DNA of 60,531 bases from Bacteroidia bacterium. Its GTDB lineage: Bacteria; Bacteroidota; Bacteroidia; Chitinophagales; UBA2359. Shown piece after piece: positions 42,506 to 54,900 of this stretch (the first letter of the stretch is position 1; each line of letters starts with the position of its first letter). The notes below the pieces were generated by a model, which ran no database searches, was not told the origin of the DNA, and saw only the letters and a program-made list of their open reading frames with translations. The stretch is taken from positions 1-60,531 of the forward strand of contig JAUHXA010000045.1 of NCBI GenBank assembly GCA_030427245.1, given 5' to 3'. The translations under genes were made by a program, and so were the position numbers.

Positions 42506-43465
42506 CTATACATCTATTTCTACACTATTGGATATTTGTTGTTTATCTTGCTTACCGTTCTTATTATGACTCATATTTTTTATCTCAAAAAGTTGCTTAG
42601 GCAATTGCCCTTGCGCCATACCAAAGTCCAATGTCCGAATAGGAAACGGAATGTTGAAGTTGTTTTCATCATATACAACCTTGATTTTTTTGATTGCCTC
42701 ACTTTGTGCCTTCAAATACTGTGCTTGTTTATGAAAATCAATCCAAAAACGCACAACAAAATTGATAGAACTACCTCCAAATTCTTTGTAATACAGCTCT
42801 ACTCCTCTTTCCTTTTTGACCAAATCCAATTCTCTTATGGCTTTAATCGTGACATCTTCTACTTTCTGCAAATCAGATTCATAGCCCACTCCTACTTCCA
42901 AATCTACTCGTCTGGTAGATTGTGAGTTATAGTTTTTCAAAGGTCCTTGTAATAGTTCTTTGTTTGGAATCATTACACTTGGACCTTGTGGAGTTCTAAT
43001 TATAGTAGCTCTCAAATTGATGCGCTCTACTATTCCAAAAGTGTCTTCTACTTCTACCAAATCACCCACTTTTAAGGTCTTGCGAAAAGCCATGATAATA
43101 CCAGAAATAAAATTAGTAGCAGTATCTTGAAAGGCAAAACTAAGTGCTAATCCTATAATACCTGCACCTGCTAATAGGGAGGTCACAGTTTTGTCTAAAT
43201 TTAGGATACCTAATGCAACAAAAGTTCCTGCAATACAGACTACCAAAAATATAATTGTTGCTATGAGTTTGGTAACACTTATATTATTTGATAATCTATT
43301 CAACACTCTCCCTGTCACGTTTCGTGCTACTCTTGCTAAGAAATAGAAGCCAATCAAGACGATAATGGCTACTACAAAATTAGGTAGCATAGCCAAGAAG
43401 GTTTCTATCCATAAATTAATTTTTTCTATTACGACATTGATATTTGCGCCAATATTCTCAAACAT
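42506..43465 (-). CDS. Small-conductance mechanosensitive channel (MscS family)
   Basis: A 319-residue channel protein that opens on membrane stretch to release solutes during osmotic shock. Three membrane helices are visible (about residues 25-50, 65-95 and 95-130); TM3 carries the glycine/alanine-rich LLAGAGIIGLALSFAFQDTA pore helix, followed by the beta domain (GDLVEVEDTFGIVERINLRA) and the C-terminal alpha/beta cage. It has its own terminator. Family-length and intact. Confidence 0.9.
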   Translation of the reverse strand: MFENIGANINVVIEKINLWIETFLAMLPNFVVAIIVLIGFYFLARVARNVTGRVLNRLSNNISVTKLIATIIFLVVCIAGTFVALGILNLDKTVTSLLAGAGIIGLALSFAFQDTATNFISGIIMAFRKTLKVGDLVEVEDTFGIVERINLRATIIRTPQGPSVMIPNKELLQGPLKNYNSQSTRRVDLEVGVGYESDLQKVEDVTIKAIRELDLVKKERGVELYYKEFGGSSINFVVRFWIDFHKQAQYLKAQSEAIKKIKVVYDENNFNIPFPIRTLDFGMAQGQLPKQLFEIKNMSHNKNGKQDKQQISNSVEIDV

Positions 43466-43534
43466 ATTTTAGTAAGTTGCTTTTTTTGTAAATTAATGTT
43501 GTTGGTGCTGTAGTGAGTAAATAAAATTTAGTTT

Positions 43535-44131
43535 TTATGCGATTTTGTGGCTATGTACAAAATTATTTTCCTCTACTTCATTTTCATTATAAGACTTTTT
43601 AGAAGTCTTCAATGGGCGAGTGAAATACAGAATACTTGCAATTCCTGCAATCATGCCATATATAACTACTTCAATAAAAGAAATCAAGAACATAACATAA
43701 GCTATCATCGTACGGTCTGCTCCTTCGGCAATTGCCTGACCAAACAACTCAGGTTCGAGATAGGCTGGACCACCCACTACAGTAAGAAAAACCTGTAGTA
43801 AGAGGAAACTGATTGCTGCCGAAACAGTTATTGTTCCTGCTAATCTTACACCTTGGTAAAAAGATGGGTGTTTTTTCCGTGGTTTAAACAAAATGAATCC
43901 AAGAAACATAATAGCTCCAATCACAAAAAATTTGCTGAGGTGAATAAAGATGTAGTTGTCAAAAGTGACCATTTTAAATATGAAAAAATAGAGGGCTGTA
44001 AGTACAGCTGTTAAAACACCTAGTTTTATCCCTAAGGATATGTACTGTACTTTGGACCTAAACCCCATTGCATCTTCAATTTTTTCTGCTAGGGTTTCGG
44101 GAACATTTGATTTATTTGGATACTGTTTCAT
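43535..44131 (-). CDS. DUF4199-like membrane protein
   Basis: A 198-residue protein with four membrane segments (about residues 30-55, 55-80, 95-120 and 140-170) and a charged C-terminal tail. The pattern GIKLGVLTAVLTALYFFIF, then the FYQGVRLAGTITVSAAISFL segment and an AYVMFLISFIEVVIYGMIAG helix, fits the DUF4199 type, which is widespread in Bacteroidota. The longer frame from 44215 adds 28 residues of unlikely sequence, so ATG 44131 is used. Function unknown. Confidence 0.7.
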   Translation of the reverse strand: MKQYPNKSNVPETLAEKIEDAMGFRSKVQYISLGIKLGVLTAVLTALYFFIFKMVTFDNYIFIHLSKFFVIGAIMFLGFILFKPRKKHPSFYQGVRLAGTITVSAAISFLLLQVFLTVVGGPAYLEPELFGQAIAEGADRTMIAYVMFLISFIEVVIYGMIAGIASILYFTRPLKTSKKSYNENEVEENNFVHSHKIA

Positions 44132-44305
44132 GATTGAATATTTTGGATAGTTAAAAAAAAATGGATATAGGTATACATCTGTTGAAGAAGATAGTAGCAG
44201 CGCAAAATTTGGCATTCTGCTACTATAATCTATAACAACATTAATATATTGGTTAATCAGCCGTTTAGGAGATAAAATTGTAAGCTTTCTCTTCGAAGAA
44301 TTTCT

Positions 44306-44914
44306 CTATTGGATAATGAAAGAATCCGTAATTGTTTCTCTCAAGTCTTTTATGTGCTTATTCTCAATGGGGTTTCGCATTGAACGAAATATAAGTGTAA
44401 TAAACTGCTCTTTTTCTTTATTTAGATAGGTTTTATGGTAGTAATAATTTCCATCTATTACTCCAGCTAACTCAAAGTAATCATCAAATAACACGTTGGT
44501 CTTCAGCCTCAAATCGTTTTCGTTGTTGCTTTTTAATATATCTATCCATCGGCTGTATTCATCTTTAAGGGACCAATCAAGGTTATTGGTACCATAAACT
44601 GTAAGGTGCATATTTCCATCCTCACTAACCCATGTACGTCCATCATTATTAGCAGGTTTTAGAATTGTATCAAATAAGTCATCAGGATAAGACACACAAT
44701 AATCAAACCTATTGTTACAGTACTGATTTAGGGTAAGAACATCTTCACCAATTAACACCATAGGTTTTAAAAGATTCGTGTCTTGTGAGTTGGCATTTTG
44801 GGCATTTACAACACTAAATCCCAAAAACAAGATTGATATTATACATAACAACCTTATTTTTGAAGTTTTTAGTACTGCGTTTTCATAAATATATTGAGAG
44901 ACTTTAATAGTCAT
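44306..44914 (-). CDS. Exported protein of unknown function
   Basis: A 202-residue protein with a hydrophobic segment at residues 20-38 ending NAQ, which reads as a signal peptide with a long basic leader (alternatively translation starts farther in). The mature part has a cysteine pair (YCNNRFDYC) and mixed strands and helices with a C-terminal GNYYYHKTYLNKEKEQFITL segment. No family is recognised. The flanking gaps contain no clear terminator or promoter. Confidence 0.6.
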   Translation of the reverse strand: MTIKVSQYIYENAVLKTSKIRLLCIISILFLGFSVVNAQNANSQDTNLLKPMVLIGEDVLTLNQYCNNRFDYCVSYPDDLFDTILKPANNDGRTWVSEDGNMHLTVYGTNNLDWSLKDEYSRWIDILKSNNENDLRLKTNVLFDDYFELAGVIDGNYYYHKTYLNKEKEQFITLIFRSMRNPIENKHIKDLRETITDSFIIQ

Positions 44915-45012
44915 GATAAAGTAAGAGTTTGGGTTAACAAATTAGGTGGTATAGTAGGGGTAAATCTTCTAAAATCAATAATTAGCTTATTTGCTAATTT
45001 GATAAAATTATG

Positions 45013-45384
45013 TTAATAAAGTTTTATCAAATTGGCATCTATATTGTGATCTTCTATCAATTGATTGGTAAATCTGACATGACCTCTTGGCACTAACAAA
45101 AAGAAACTACCATGTCTCACTTCTGCCAATCTGCTCATTAATTTCCATTTGTTGACCAATCTTCTTACTTGAGTAGTCTTTAATGCTATCTCAAAATAGC
45201 TTTTTCGACCCAAATGCAAAGCAGTCAAATCAGGAGTATAGACATCTTCTTCACGTTGCTGAACATATCCTGTAGGTTGTTCCAAATCCAATTCTTCTGA
45301 ATTTGCCTTGATATCTATAAAGCCTTTTTTACGAATGATATCTACTGCTTTTTGATATAACTTTTGAGTTTTTTCCTTAATCAT
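45013..45384 (-). CDS. Small protein with a possible PD-(D/E)XK nuclease-like core
   Basis: A 123-residue soluble protein. The arrangement YTPDLTALHLGRKSYFEIALK gives Pro-Asp, about a dozen residues, then Glu-x-x-x-Lys, as in restriction-endonuclease-like folds, followed by a helix (VRRLVNKWKLMSRLAE) and a FFLLVPRGH strand. The match is by pattern only, and the spacing may be coincidental. The N-terminal helix is basic. It lies between the exported protein and the giant T9SS gene; function unknown. Confidence 0.6.
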   Translation of the reverse strand: MIKEKTQKLYQKAVDIIRKKGFIDIKANSEELDLEQPTGYVQQREEDVYTPDLTALHLGRKSYFEIALKTTQVRRLVNKWKLMSRLAEVRHGSFFLLVPRGHVRFTNQLIEDHNIDANLIKLY

Positions 45385-45733
45385 GCCAATTAAAATTTAG
45401 GTAATTTATATAAAACATCACATAACAAACCAAATTTTATTTGATATAAGATGACAAACAACTTTACAAATAAAATATTAACGTATAATTAATTAGTAAG
45501 AAACCAATTATTATTGGAATGTTTTGTGTGGTATCATAAATAAAACACAATTGAGGCAAAAAAGTTTACATTCTTCCAAATAAAAAAGGAAGGCCGATGA
45601 ATTCAAGATTCATAACAACCTTCCCATACTTTCACTAACACGCCAATGTTATTGTTATAAAAGTGAGCATTATTTTTAATCAAAATTTGAATCCGACCAT
45701 TTTAATAACACTCACTTTATATTTCCGCTAAAA
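45385..45733. other. Intergenic region after the giant gene
   Basis: Holds the terminator of the giant gene (45582-45624). The remainder is A/T-rich with no recognisable gene. No clear TAnnTTTG box for the 45013-45384 gene was found. Confidence 0.6.
45582..45624 (-). terminator. Intrinsic terminator of the giant gene
   Basis: On the minus strand GGAAGG (45624-45619) and CCTTCC (45593-45588) form the outer stem and ATGAAT/ATTCAT the inner stem, followed by a six-base T run. It lies about 110 bases past the stop codon. Confidence 0.8.
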
Positions 45734-45999
45734 TTATTCTCGCATAATCTTAGCATTGATTACTTCTCGACCGTTTGCCAATTGAAGGTGATACATACCT
45801 GAAGCATATAACGAAATATCAATTGTATGCTCATTCACACCGTTCTTAGCAGAAAGGTTTTGAGAAGCTATTAATCGTCCGTCCACACTGTGAATGGTCA
45901 ATGTAACATCTTCGTCTGCCCCGTTCATGAAGGTAAGAGTAACCCAACTATCACTTGGAATAGGACGAATATTCAACAATTTGAAGCCTGTCGCTTTTC
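45734..45999 (-). other. T9SS type A C-terminal sorting domain
   Basis: The last 88 residues (starting KATGFKLLNIRPIPS) fit the type IX sorting domain: the GFKLLNIRPIPSDSWVTLTF strand pair, VDGRLIASQNLSAKNGVNEH, the SLYASGMYHLQLANG motif and a final short strand ending KIMRE. In this family the domain directs export through the outer membrane and is removed on delivery. Confidence 0.88.
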
Positions 46000-48900
46000 T
46001 AAACAATGTAATGACACTGTAAGGAGAACGTTTACCATCAAAGTCGGTTTGACTCAAACGATAATAACTCAATCCCATCGGTGCATTCTCATGCAAGAAG
46101 TCGTAAGCATGGACTTCGCTCGTTGTTCCTTGACCATCTACTTTAGTAATTGGCTCATAGTTCTCTCCGTCCAATGAATGTTCGAGTGTGAAGTAATCAT
46201 TGTTCACTTCCGAAGCTGTAATCCATTTAAGCAGATTTCCTTCCTCCAATACCTCACCCGTAAATTCAATCAATTCAACAGGCAATGTCGTACACAAATC
46301 GCCATCTCCGCTTATTAATTGGACGCAACCATTGGAATCCGTCACAACTACCGAATAAGTGGTAGAACTACTAAATGGTCCGAATCCTAAAATAGTGCCA
46401 TCTGGAACATCTTCGGTCAAAGTGCCTCCACTCATGATAGAATAAGGTCCTGTACCTCCACCTACAAATACGGCTACTTCGTAATTCTCACCTAAGTTGG
46501 CGCAAATCACTTCGTCGGATGCCAAATTAGGACAGTCATTACACTTACTTAAGAAAATCGCTTCAGCAGGAATTCCCAATTTAATACAATCATCGGCTTC
46601 ATCTACAATACTACCAAATGGAGCTTTTAGCAAAACAGAGGTAATGTAAATGATTTCATCCAATGGTACACCAGGGATAGAACCATCATTGAAGAATTGA
46701 CCAGATTGATTGAGTGCCAATATAGAACCAAATGGATCAAATTGGTCTGTGTAAAGCATGTAGCCTAACTCATAAGAAGTATCCAATAAGATTACTCCAA
46801 TAGCATCTGCTTGTGCACCTTCCAATGGACAAACCTCCAATGCTGCGGCTGCTTTTTGTATCAGACTAAGCGTACAGATACCAGCGCTGTTCAGACTACA
46901 AGCTAAGATGCCCGCACAATCAGGAGCAACATAATCAAAGGTGGTCGTACAACTTGCATTGTCAGAATCTGTAAATATAGCAGTTATATCCAACGTTTCA
47001 AAGGTAGTGATGTCACTAATGGTAAAACTCTGTAAACCTGTTCCATCGTATGTACCACTGCCGCTTGCTACTACCTCACCGTTGAAGTCCGTGAAAACAT
47101 AATTGAAGCCTTCAGAGCTACCTGTATCTTCATAGTCTAACAATACAGCCACACTGTAGTTTCCATTTTCATCACAGATAGTTGCAGGGAATAAACTCAC
47201 GTTCAAGTCACAGTTTGTTTCATCCTCACAAACCGTAGCTGTGTAGGTAGTCATTGCTGTACAAGAACCGTCACCTGCATCTGTTACGAGAACAGATACT
47301 TGTCCTGCGTTTGCAGTCAGTCCACTGATACTTACAGTTTGTTGTCCTGTGTTGTCATACGCAACTGTTCCCGCAGTATCCTCACCTATTTGGTAAGTAA
47401 ACTCGTCTCCTACTGTGTTTTCGTACGTCACTATCAATACAATGCTGTAAGTTCCATCCTCCGCACAAGTACTAGAGGCTATGACTTCTGCATCCAAAGT
47501 ACACTCTCCACAATCAGGAGCATTGAAGGCATCTACAACTTCATCATTACAAGTAGAATCATCGTTGTCCGCTACATTCAAGGTCACAGGTTGTCCATCG
47601 CCTTCCAAGGTAACATTTACCGTTGTTTGGTTACTGCTGTTGCTATAAGGCACACTCGTTGGAGTACTTCCATTGATGCTATAATTGAAGCCATTATTCC
47701 CCGTGTTATCGTTGTAACTTACCACAAAGGTAAGGTTGTATGTACCATCACTGTTGCAGCTTCCTGTGGTGAAACTGTTAATCGTAATAGCACAATCAGT
47801 AGATACGTCTGTGGGGCAATTCGGCGCATCGTAAGTGATATTGTCGAAGCATGTTGTCTCCAAATTGTCACTTACCAAAACCTGAATCGTGCTGCCATCG
47901 CCATCCAAATTAGACAAGGTGATAGTCTGCAAACCGCTGCCATCATAGGCCACTACTCCCATAGGAAGTGTCGAACCATTTGAATTACTTAGAGCATAAT
48001 TGAAGCCTGTACCAAACACGTTGTCATACGAAACGATTAAAGTAACATCATAAGTATCGTCGGTTTCACAAAGCCCAACTACTGCACTTACATCTATGCT
48101 ACAATTTGTAACATCATCGCAGTCTGGAGCAGTGTAAGTCACTTCGCTACTACAAGCAGGATTGTCTGTATCAAAAACTTCAACAGTAATCAGCTCCCCA
48201 TCTCCTACCAATTCATCTACCTTAATGGTTTGTTGTCCAGTGCCATCGTAATCAACTGTACCTTCTACCTCTCCATCTACTGTATAAGTGAAACTCGTGC
48301 CTGTGACATTTTCGTAATCAACAATTATCAAAGCACCATAAGTATTATCAACACCACAATCTTCGTCAGGAATAACGGTAACATTGATATCACATTCATC
48401 TTCTCCCACATCACAGGTTGGACGAGTCACAATAAATGATCTGTCACAGGATTGCTGCACCAAATCATAAGCGTGAATAAAAATAGCAGGGCCTTCAAGA
48501 GGTAGATCATTGATTAGTATTACCTGAACACCCGATCCATCATACATAACATGATTTGGAGAACCTCCATCTAATGTATATTCAAATCCAGCATTACCTA
48601 CATTTTGATAAGTCACTACAAGTGCCATATCAAAAGTACCATCTCCATTACAGAACCGTTGAGCAACTAATTTGATATTACATTCACCCGTACAGTCAGG
48701 GGTCAAGAAAGCGGCATCAGCACTACAATCTGGATTTGCGGAATCACTTACTTCAATGTTCATTGCAGTTCCATTTCCTACCAAATTGGGTATTGTCACT
48801 GATTGGAAACCGCTGCCATCGTACTCTACAAAAACTTTTCCGCCATTGTTCACGCTGTAATTAAAGCCCAAACCGTCAGGATTTTCGTAGGTAATTTCTA

Positions 48901-51900
48901 TGGTTACGTCAAAATTACCATCTTCACAATCACCTATCACGGTATTCATAGATAGACTACAAGGATTTGCTTCTTCTTCACAGTCAGGAGCAGTATAATT
49001 GACCGTTTCAGAACAGTCTGGGAATTGAATATCATTGACTTCAATCGTTTGGTTCAAAGAACCATCTCCTGTTAGACCTTCTACTATAATAGTTTGAGAG
49101 CCAGAGCCGTTGTACATTACGGTTGTTGGAGTACTTCCTTCAATACTGTATTCAAATCCACTGCTACCTGTTGCACCATTGTAATTTACCAAGAAACTCA
49201 AGTTATAAGTCCCATCGTCTTGACATTCTGTTGTCACATTATTGCTATTCACGATAAGGTTACACAATTCGCAGTCAGGGGCAGTAACTACTGTAGAAGA
49301 GCCACAACCGGGGTTGATTGCATCGCTTACTGCAACATTAAATGTAGAACCATTGCCAATCATTCCTTCCACCAAAATGGTTTGGAATCCACTGCCATCA
49401 TAATCTACGCTTACTGCAGAACCTCCATTAATACTATAGTTGAAACCAGAGCTACCAACCAAGTTGTTGTAAATCACATTCAACTCAAGTGTATAAGTGC
49501 CATCACCTAAACAAGTTTCCTCAGATGCAGTAGCCAAAACATTCAGTGTACAACTTTCACAAATAGCAGAAGCAAAGGCTAAACTTGCGCCATCACAATC
49601 ATCAAACTGAGCGTCTGTGACTTCAATGTTGATATCAGAACCATCCCCAATCATATTTTCAAGGACGAGTGTTTGAACTCCAATGGCGCTTGTATAAGGT
49701 ACATTGACTGCTACACCACCATTGATAACATAATTGAAGCCTAAGCTACCTACGTTGTCGTTGTAGCTGACTGAAAAAGTAATGGTGTTCGTACCGTCGG
49801 ATTGACAGTCTTGAGATACCAGTGCTATGTTGAGGTTACAAGCTGGACAGGAAGGTGCAGTATAGCTCGTGCTAGCATTACAAGAAGTATTTTCTACATC
49901 TTCAACTACCACATTAACTACGCTTCCGTCACCCTCCAAACCATTGACTTCTACAGTCTGCGAACCAGTACCATCATAAGATACATTGGTAGATGTACCA
50001 CCATTAATGGTATAATTAAAACCCTGTGCTCCTGCTGTATCATCGTACGTAACTGTCAAAGTAACACTGTAGGTATTATCTGGTTGGCAAGCAATTGCTG
50101 CCGACTCTACGTTTGCAGAAACATCTAAACCACATAAAACAGGACAATCAGATGCTGTAAAAGTTGTTGTTGCGGTACAGCTTGTATTAGCATTGTCAGT
50201 CACAACTATAGTGACATCATTGCCATCACCTACCAAGCCTTCAATGGTTACGGTTTGTGAGCCTGTTCCGTTATAGAATACATTCACTGGTGTACTTCCA
50301 TTGACACTATAAGTGAAACCTGTTGAAGTAAGTGTATTACTATAAGTCACTTCTAAGGCTACATCAAATGTTCCATTCGCTTCACAAGCCAAAGAAGTAG
50401 TTGATAAACTCAAATTACAAACACCACAAGTAGGTTTGTCGAAATCAACTGAATCTCCCGCACAACTTGTTATGCTTGCATCTTCTACTGCAATGTTTAC
50501 AGTTGCACCATCCCCTATCAATCCCGTAACCGTTACAGTTTGTTGTCCCGTACCATTATAAGCTACATTGACAGGAGCATTAGTTCCAATGGTATAATTG
50601 AAACCTCCATCACCTACAAGGTCATTGTAAGAAACTTCAAAAGTTAGGGTAAACGTACCATCGCTGTTACAATTGGTAGTGAAAGAGTCTGGAACTATCT
50701 GAACCGAACAAGTATCACAGATTGGGGCATCAAAGCTCACAAAACCTGTACTACAAGCAGGATCTCCTACATCAACTGCTTCAATACTCATCATTCCACC
50801 ATTTCCTTCTAAGCCTGTCACGACTACAGTTTGCTCACCGCTGCCGTCATAAGCCACAGTTGTTGAAGGCCCGCCATTGATGCTATAACTAAATCCCTGT
50901 GTGCCTACCAAATCATTGTAAATCAGAATGAAGGTAAGCGTATAAGTTCCATCTTCTTGACATTCGGTAGTGATATCGTTTGCTTCAATACTTAAAGTAC
51001 ACAATTCACAAACAGGGGATTGGTAATTCACGACCCCACTTGTGCAAGTAGCATCGTCTGCATCTATCACTTCAATAGTTGCCAAGCTGCCATTGCCAAT
51101 CAATCCGCCTACGGTTATGGTTTGTGAGCCAGAACCATTATAAGCTACATTGACAGGTGTTCCACCATTGAGGCTATAATTGAAGCCGTTAGTACCTACC
51201 AAATCATTGTAAGTAACAGTGAAAGTTACGTCATATGTTCCGCTTCCATTACATTCTGTAACAATATCGGGAACTGCTACGACTATACCACAAGTATCGC
51301 AAATAGGTGCAGTAAATGTGGCAACGTCTCCGTCACACTCTGTCAAGTTTGCATCGTTTACTTCAATGATAATGTCATTGCCGTCGCCCAATAAACCTGT
51401 TACGACTACTGTTTGAGAGCCTGTATCATCATAAGCGACACTTGTATTGTTTTGTCCATTGATGCTGTAAGCGAATCCATTGTTACCAACATTGACATTG
51501 TAGTTTACTGTAAATGTGAGGTCATAAGTACCGTCGTCATTACAGCTTGCAGTAATGTCACTGCCAATGTTTACATCACAAGCAGGGCAAAGAGGAGCTT
51601 CAAAACTGCTTGAAGCTGCACAGTCTGCATTATCGGCATCCGTGACTGTCACATTCAAAGGCTCTCCTGTGCCTTCAATACCATCTACCGTAATCGTCTG
51701 ACTGCCAGAACCATTGTAGGACACATTGACCGCACTACTCGTGCCAATGGTATAATTGAAGCCATTGTCACCAATATTATCACCATAGGTGACTGTAAAG
51801 GTAAGAGAGAAAGTATCATCTGCTTCACAAGTACCTACTATATCAATATCTGTATCCAAATCACAAATAACATTACATACCTGTGAAGTGTAAGTCGATG

Positions 51901-54900
51901 TTGCAGTACAGTTATTATTCAATACGTCAGTTACATCAATTGTTACTTCTGAACCATCGCCTACAAGATTTTCAATGGTCAATGTTTGCTGACCACTTCC
52001 ATTGTAATTGACTGTTGTTGGAGTTCCACCATTGACAGAATACGTGAATCCTGAAGAACCTGCTGTATTGCTGTATGTGACAACCAATGCTAAATCATAA
52101 GTGCCATCTCCTTGGCAAACTCCTTGACTTGCATTGATAGTTATATCACACAAGGGGCAGGTAGGTGCTACGAAACTCGTACTACCACTACAACTTGGAT
52201 TTTCAACATCATTGATGACGATAGAAGTCGTTGTACCGTTTCCGTTTAGATTATTTACAGTCACAGTTTGAGAACCTGAACCATCATAAGCGACAGTCGT
52301 TGCAGCACTGCCATTGATGCTGTATGTAAAGCCTTCGTCACCTACCAAATCGTTGTAATCAACTGTGAAACTCAAATTGTAGGTTCCATCGCTATTACAA
52401 TCTGCTGAAGTAGGAGAGGCACTTACAGTCACATTGCATAGTGGACAAGTTGGAGCGGGATAACTCACTGAGCCACTTCCACAAGATGGGAATTGTGCAT
52501 CTGTCACTTGTACAGTGCCGTTTCCACCATTTCCAGCCAAGCCTGTTACGGTCACTGTCTGTGAACCTGAACCATTATAGGGAACATTGACTTGTGTGCC
52601 ACCATTGACCATGTAATTGAAGCCAGCGCTACCTGTTGCGGCATTGTAATTGACTGTAAAGGTCAAATTATACGTACCATCTGATTGGCAATTGCTGTTA
52701 ATACCCGATACACTTAATGCACAAGTTGGGCAATTAGGAGCAGAATAGTTGACTGTTCCACTTGAACAACCTATTGGCATATCTGCATCATTCACCGAAA
52801 TTGTTGAAGCTGCACCATTTCCATTCAATCCTGTGACTGTGACTGTCTGTGATCCACTTCCATTGTAAGCAACGTTTACGGCTGTTCCACCATTGATGCT
52901 GTAATTGAAGCCATTGTCTCCTACAGTTGAATTGTAGTTCACTGTGAAACTGAGGTTGTAAGTGCCATCAAATTGGCAAGTACTATTGACACCAGATACA
53001 CTGATTGAACATGGTGGGCAAAGTGGAGTTGTGTAATCTGCACTTGCATTACAGATATCAGCATTTTCAGCATCCGATACTGAAACGGTTGAGTTCTCAC
53101 CATCCGAAGTCAATCCTGTTATCTGTACAACTTGCAAACCACTACCATTATATGCCTCATTGAATATTGCACCACCATCAATGCTATAATTGAAGCCTTG
53201 TGTACCTACCACATTCGGATCATAAGATACTGTCAAATTAATCGTATGGGTATCATCGGATTGACAAGCATTTCCACCTGTTTGCATCACACTAACAGAA
53301 GCATCAAAATCACATAGATTGGGGCATACTTGAGAGGTATAAGTTTGGGTTGCGGTACATCCGCTGTTTGCTTGATCGGTTACAACCACTGTTACACTGT
53401 TGCCATCACCTATCAAGTTAGGTACGCTTACTGTTTGTGAACCATTACCATTATAAGCAACGTTCACGGCTGTTCCACCATTGATACTGTATGAGAATCC
53501 ATTGGAGGAAAGTGTATTACTGTATGTTACATTCAACAACAAGTTGTACGTACCATTTCCTTGACAAGCTTGTTGGGTAGCAGTAAAGCTAATGTTACAA
53601 ATTGGGCAGTTAGGAGCAGTAAAACTATAACTGTCGCTGCAATTAGCATCGTCTGCATCTTCAATGTCAATCGTTACGCTGGTGCCATCGCCTGTTAAAT
53701 CGGGAACAGTTACCGTTTGTGAACCACTTCCATTGTAAGCTACATTGACAAATGTTCCGCCATTGATGCTGTAATTGAAGCCATTTGTACCCACCAAGTC
53801 ATTGTAATTAACGGTAAATGTCAAATCGTAGGTACCATCACTTGCACATACTGTTTCTACACTATTCGTATCTATTGTGACAGTACAGAATGGACAATCG
53901 GGTTCAGTATAGGTATCGGATGCTGTACAATCTGCATCTAAGTCTAATACACTCACTGAGCCGTTTACACCTCCACTTGAAGTCGCTGTTACGGTGATTA
54001 CTGTTGAAGTACTTGCCAAATTGTAGTCAAATGTTCCAATTATTTCGCCATTTACAGTCAATTCAAAGCCTTGACTGTCTGCACCCAAAACATCTAATAC
54101 TTCCGGATTATTCACTGTTACTTGTAAATCATAGGTATTGGTTGTTCCATCACAATCGCTCGTTGGCTCTGCGCTTACTCCAAAATTGTCACAGGATGTT
54201 CCAAAACAAACCAATGGTTCTACAAAAGTACTACTGGCGTTACAATCCCCATCTAAATCAGTAGCTTCAATCGTACCTGTTAGTCCGCCTGTTGCGTCAA
54301 ATTCTACTCCTTCAATGGTTACACTTGTTACTGCTCCTGCAATACCAGTGTAATCAAAAGTTCCTACCGAAATGCCGTTGATTAGCAATTCAAATCCTTG
54401 GGCATCACTACCTAATAAGTCCAACAAGTTTGGATTGGTCACCAACACTTCCAAATCGTAGGTATTGATGGCTGTGCCACAAGTAATCGTTCCTGCAGCT
54501 ACTGCAAACCCTGTACAATCTAAATCCAAACATGCAATTGGCTCGATATAAGTGCTATTCACGGTACATTCTTCGTCCAAATCGGTTGCCTGTACAGTGC
54601 CTGTTAAACCACCATTAGAATCATAAGGGACATCTTCGACTGTAACTGTCGTGAATGCTCCTGCATCTCCCTGATAATCAAAAGTACCATAAGAGGTGCC
54701 ATTGACAAAAATTTCAAATCCTTGTGCATTACTGCCCAATAAATCAACCAAATCTGGGTTGGTCACTACTACTTCTAAGTCGTAGCTGTTTACTGCATCG
54801 GCACAACCCGTTGAAGTAGCTGTCACTGCAAAACCTACACAATTTAGGTCTAAACAAGTAATCGGCTCTCCAAAAGTTGTTGAAGCAGTACAATCGGTAT

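Noticed and set aside
47300-47983. 227-codon plus-strand frame within the giant gene
   Set aside because: It is antisense to conserved repeat modules, and its apparent length follows from the module codon bias; similar frames recur all along the gene.
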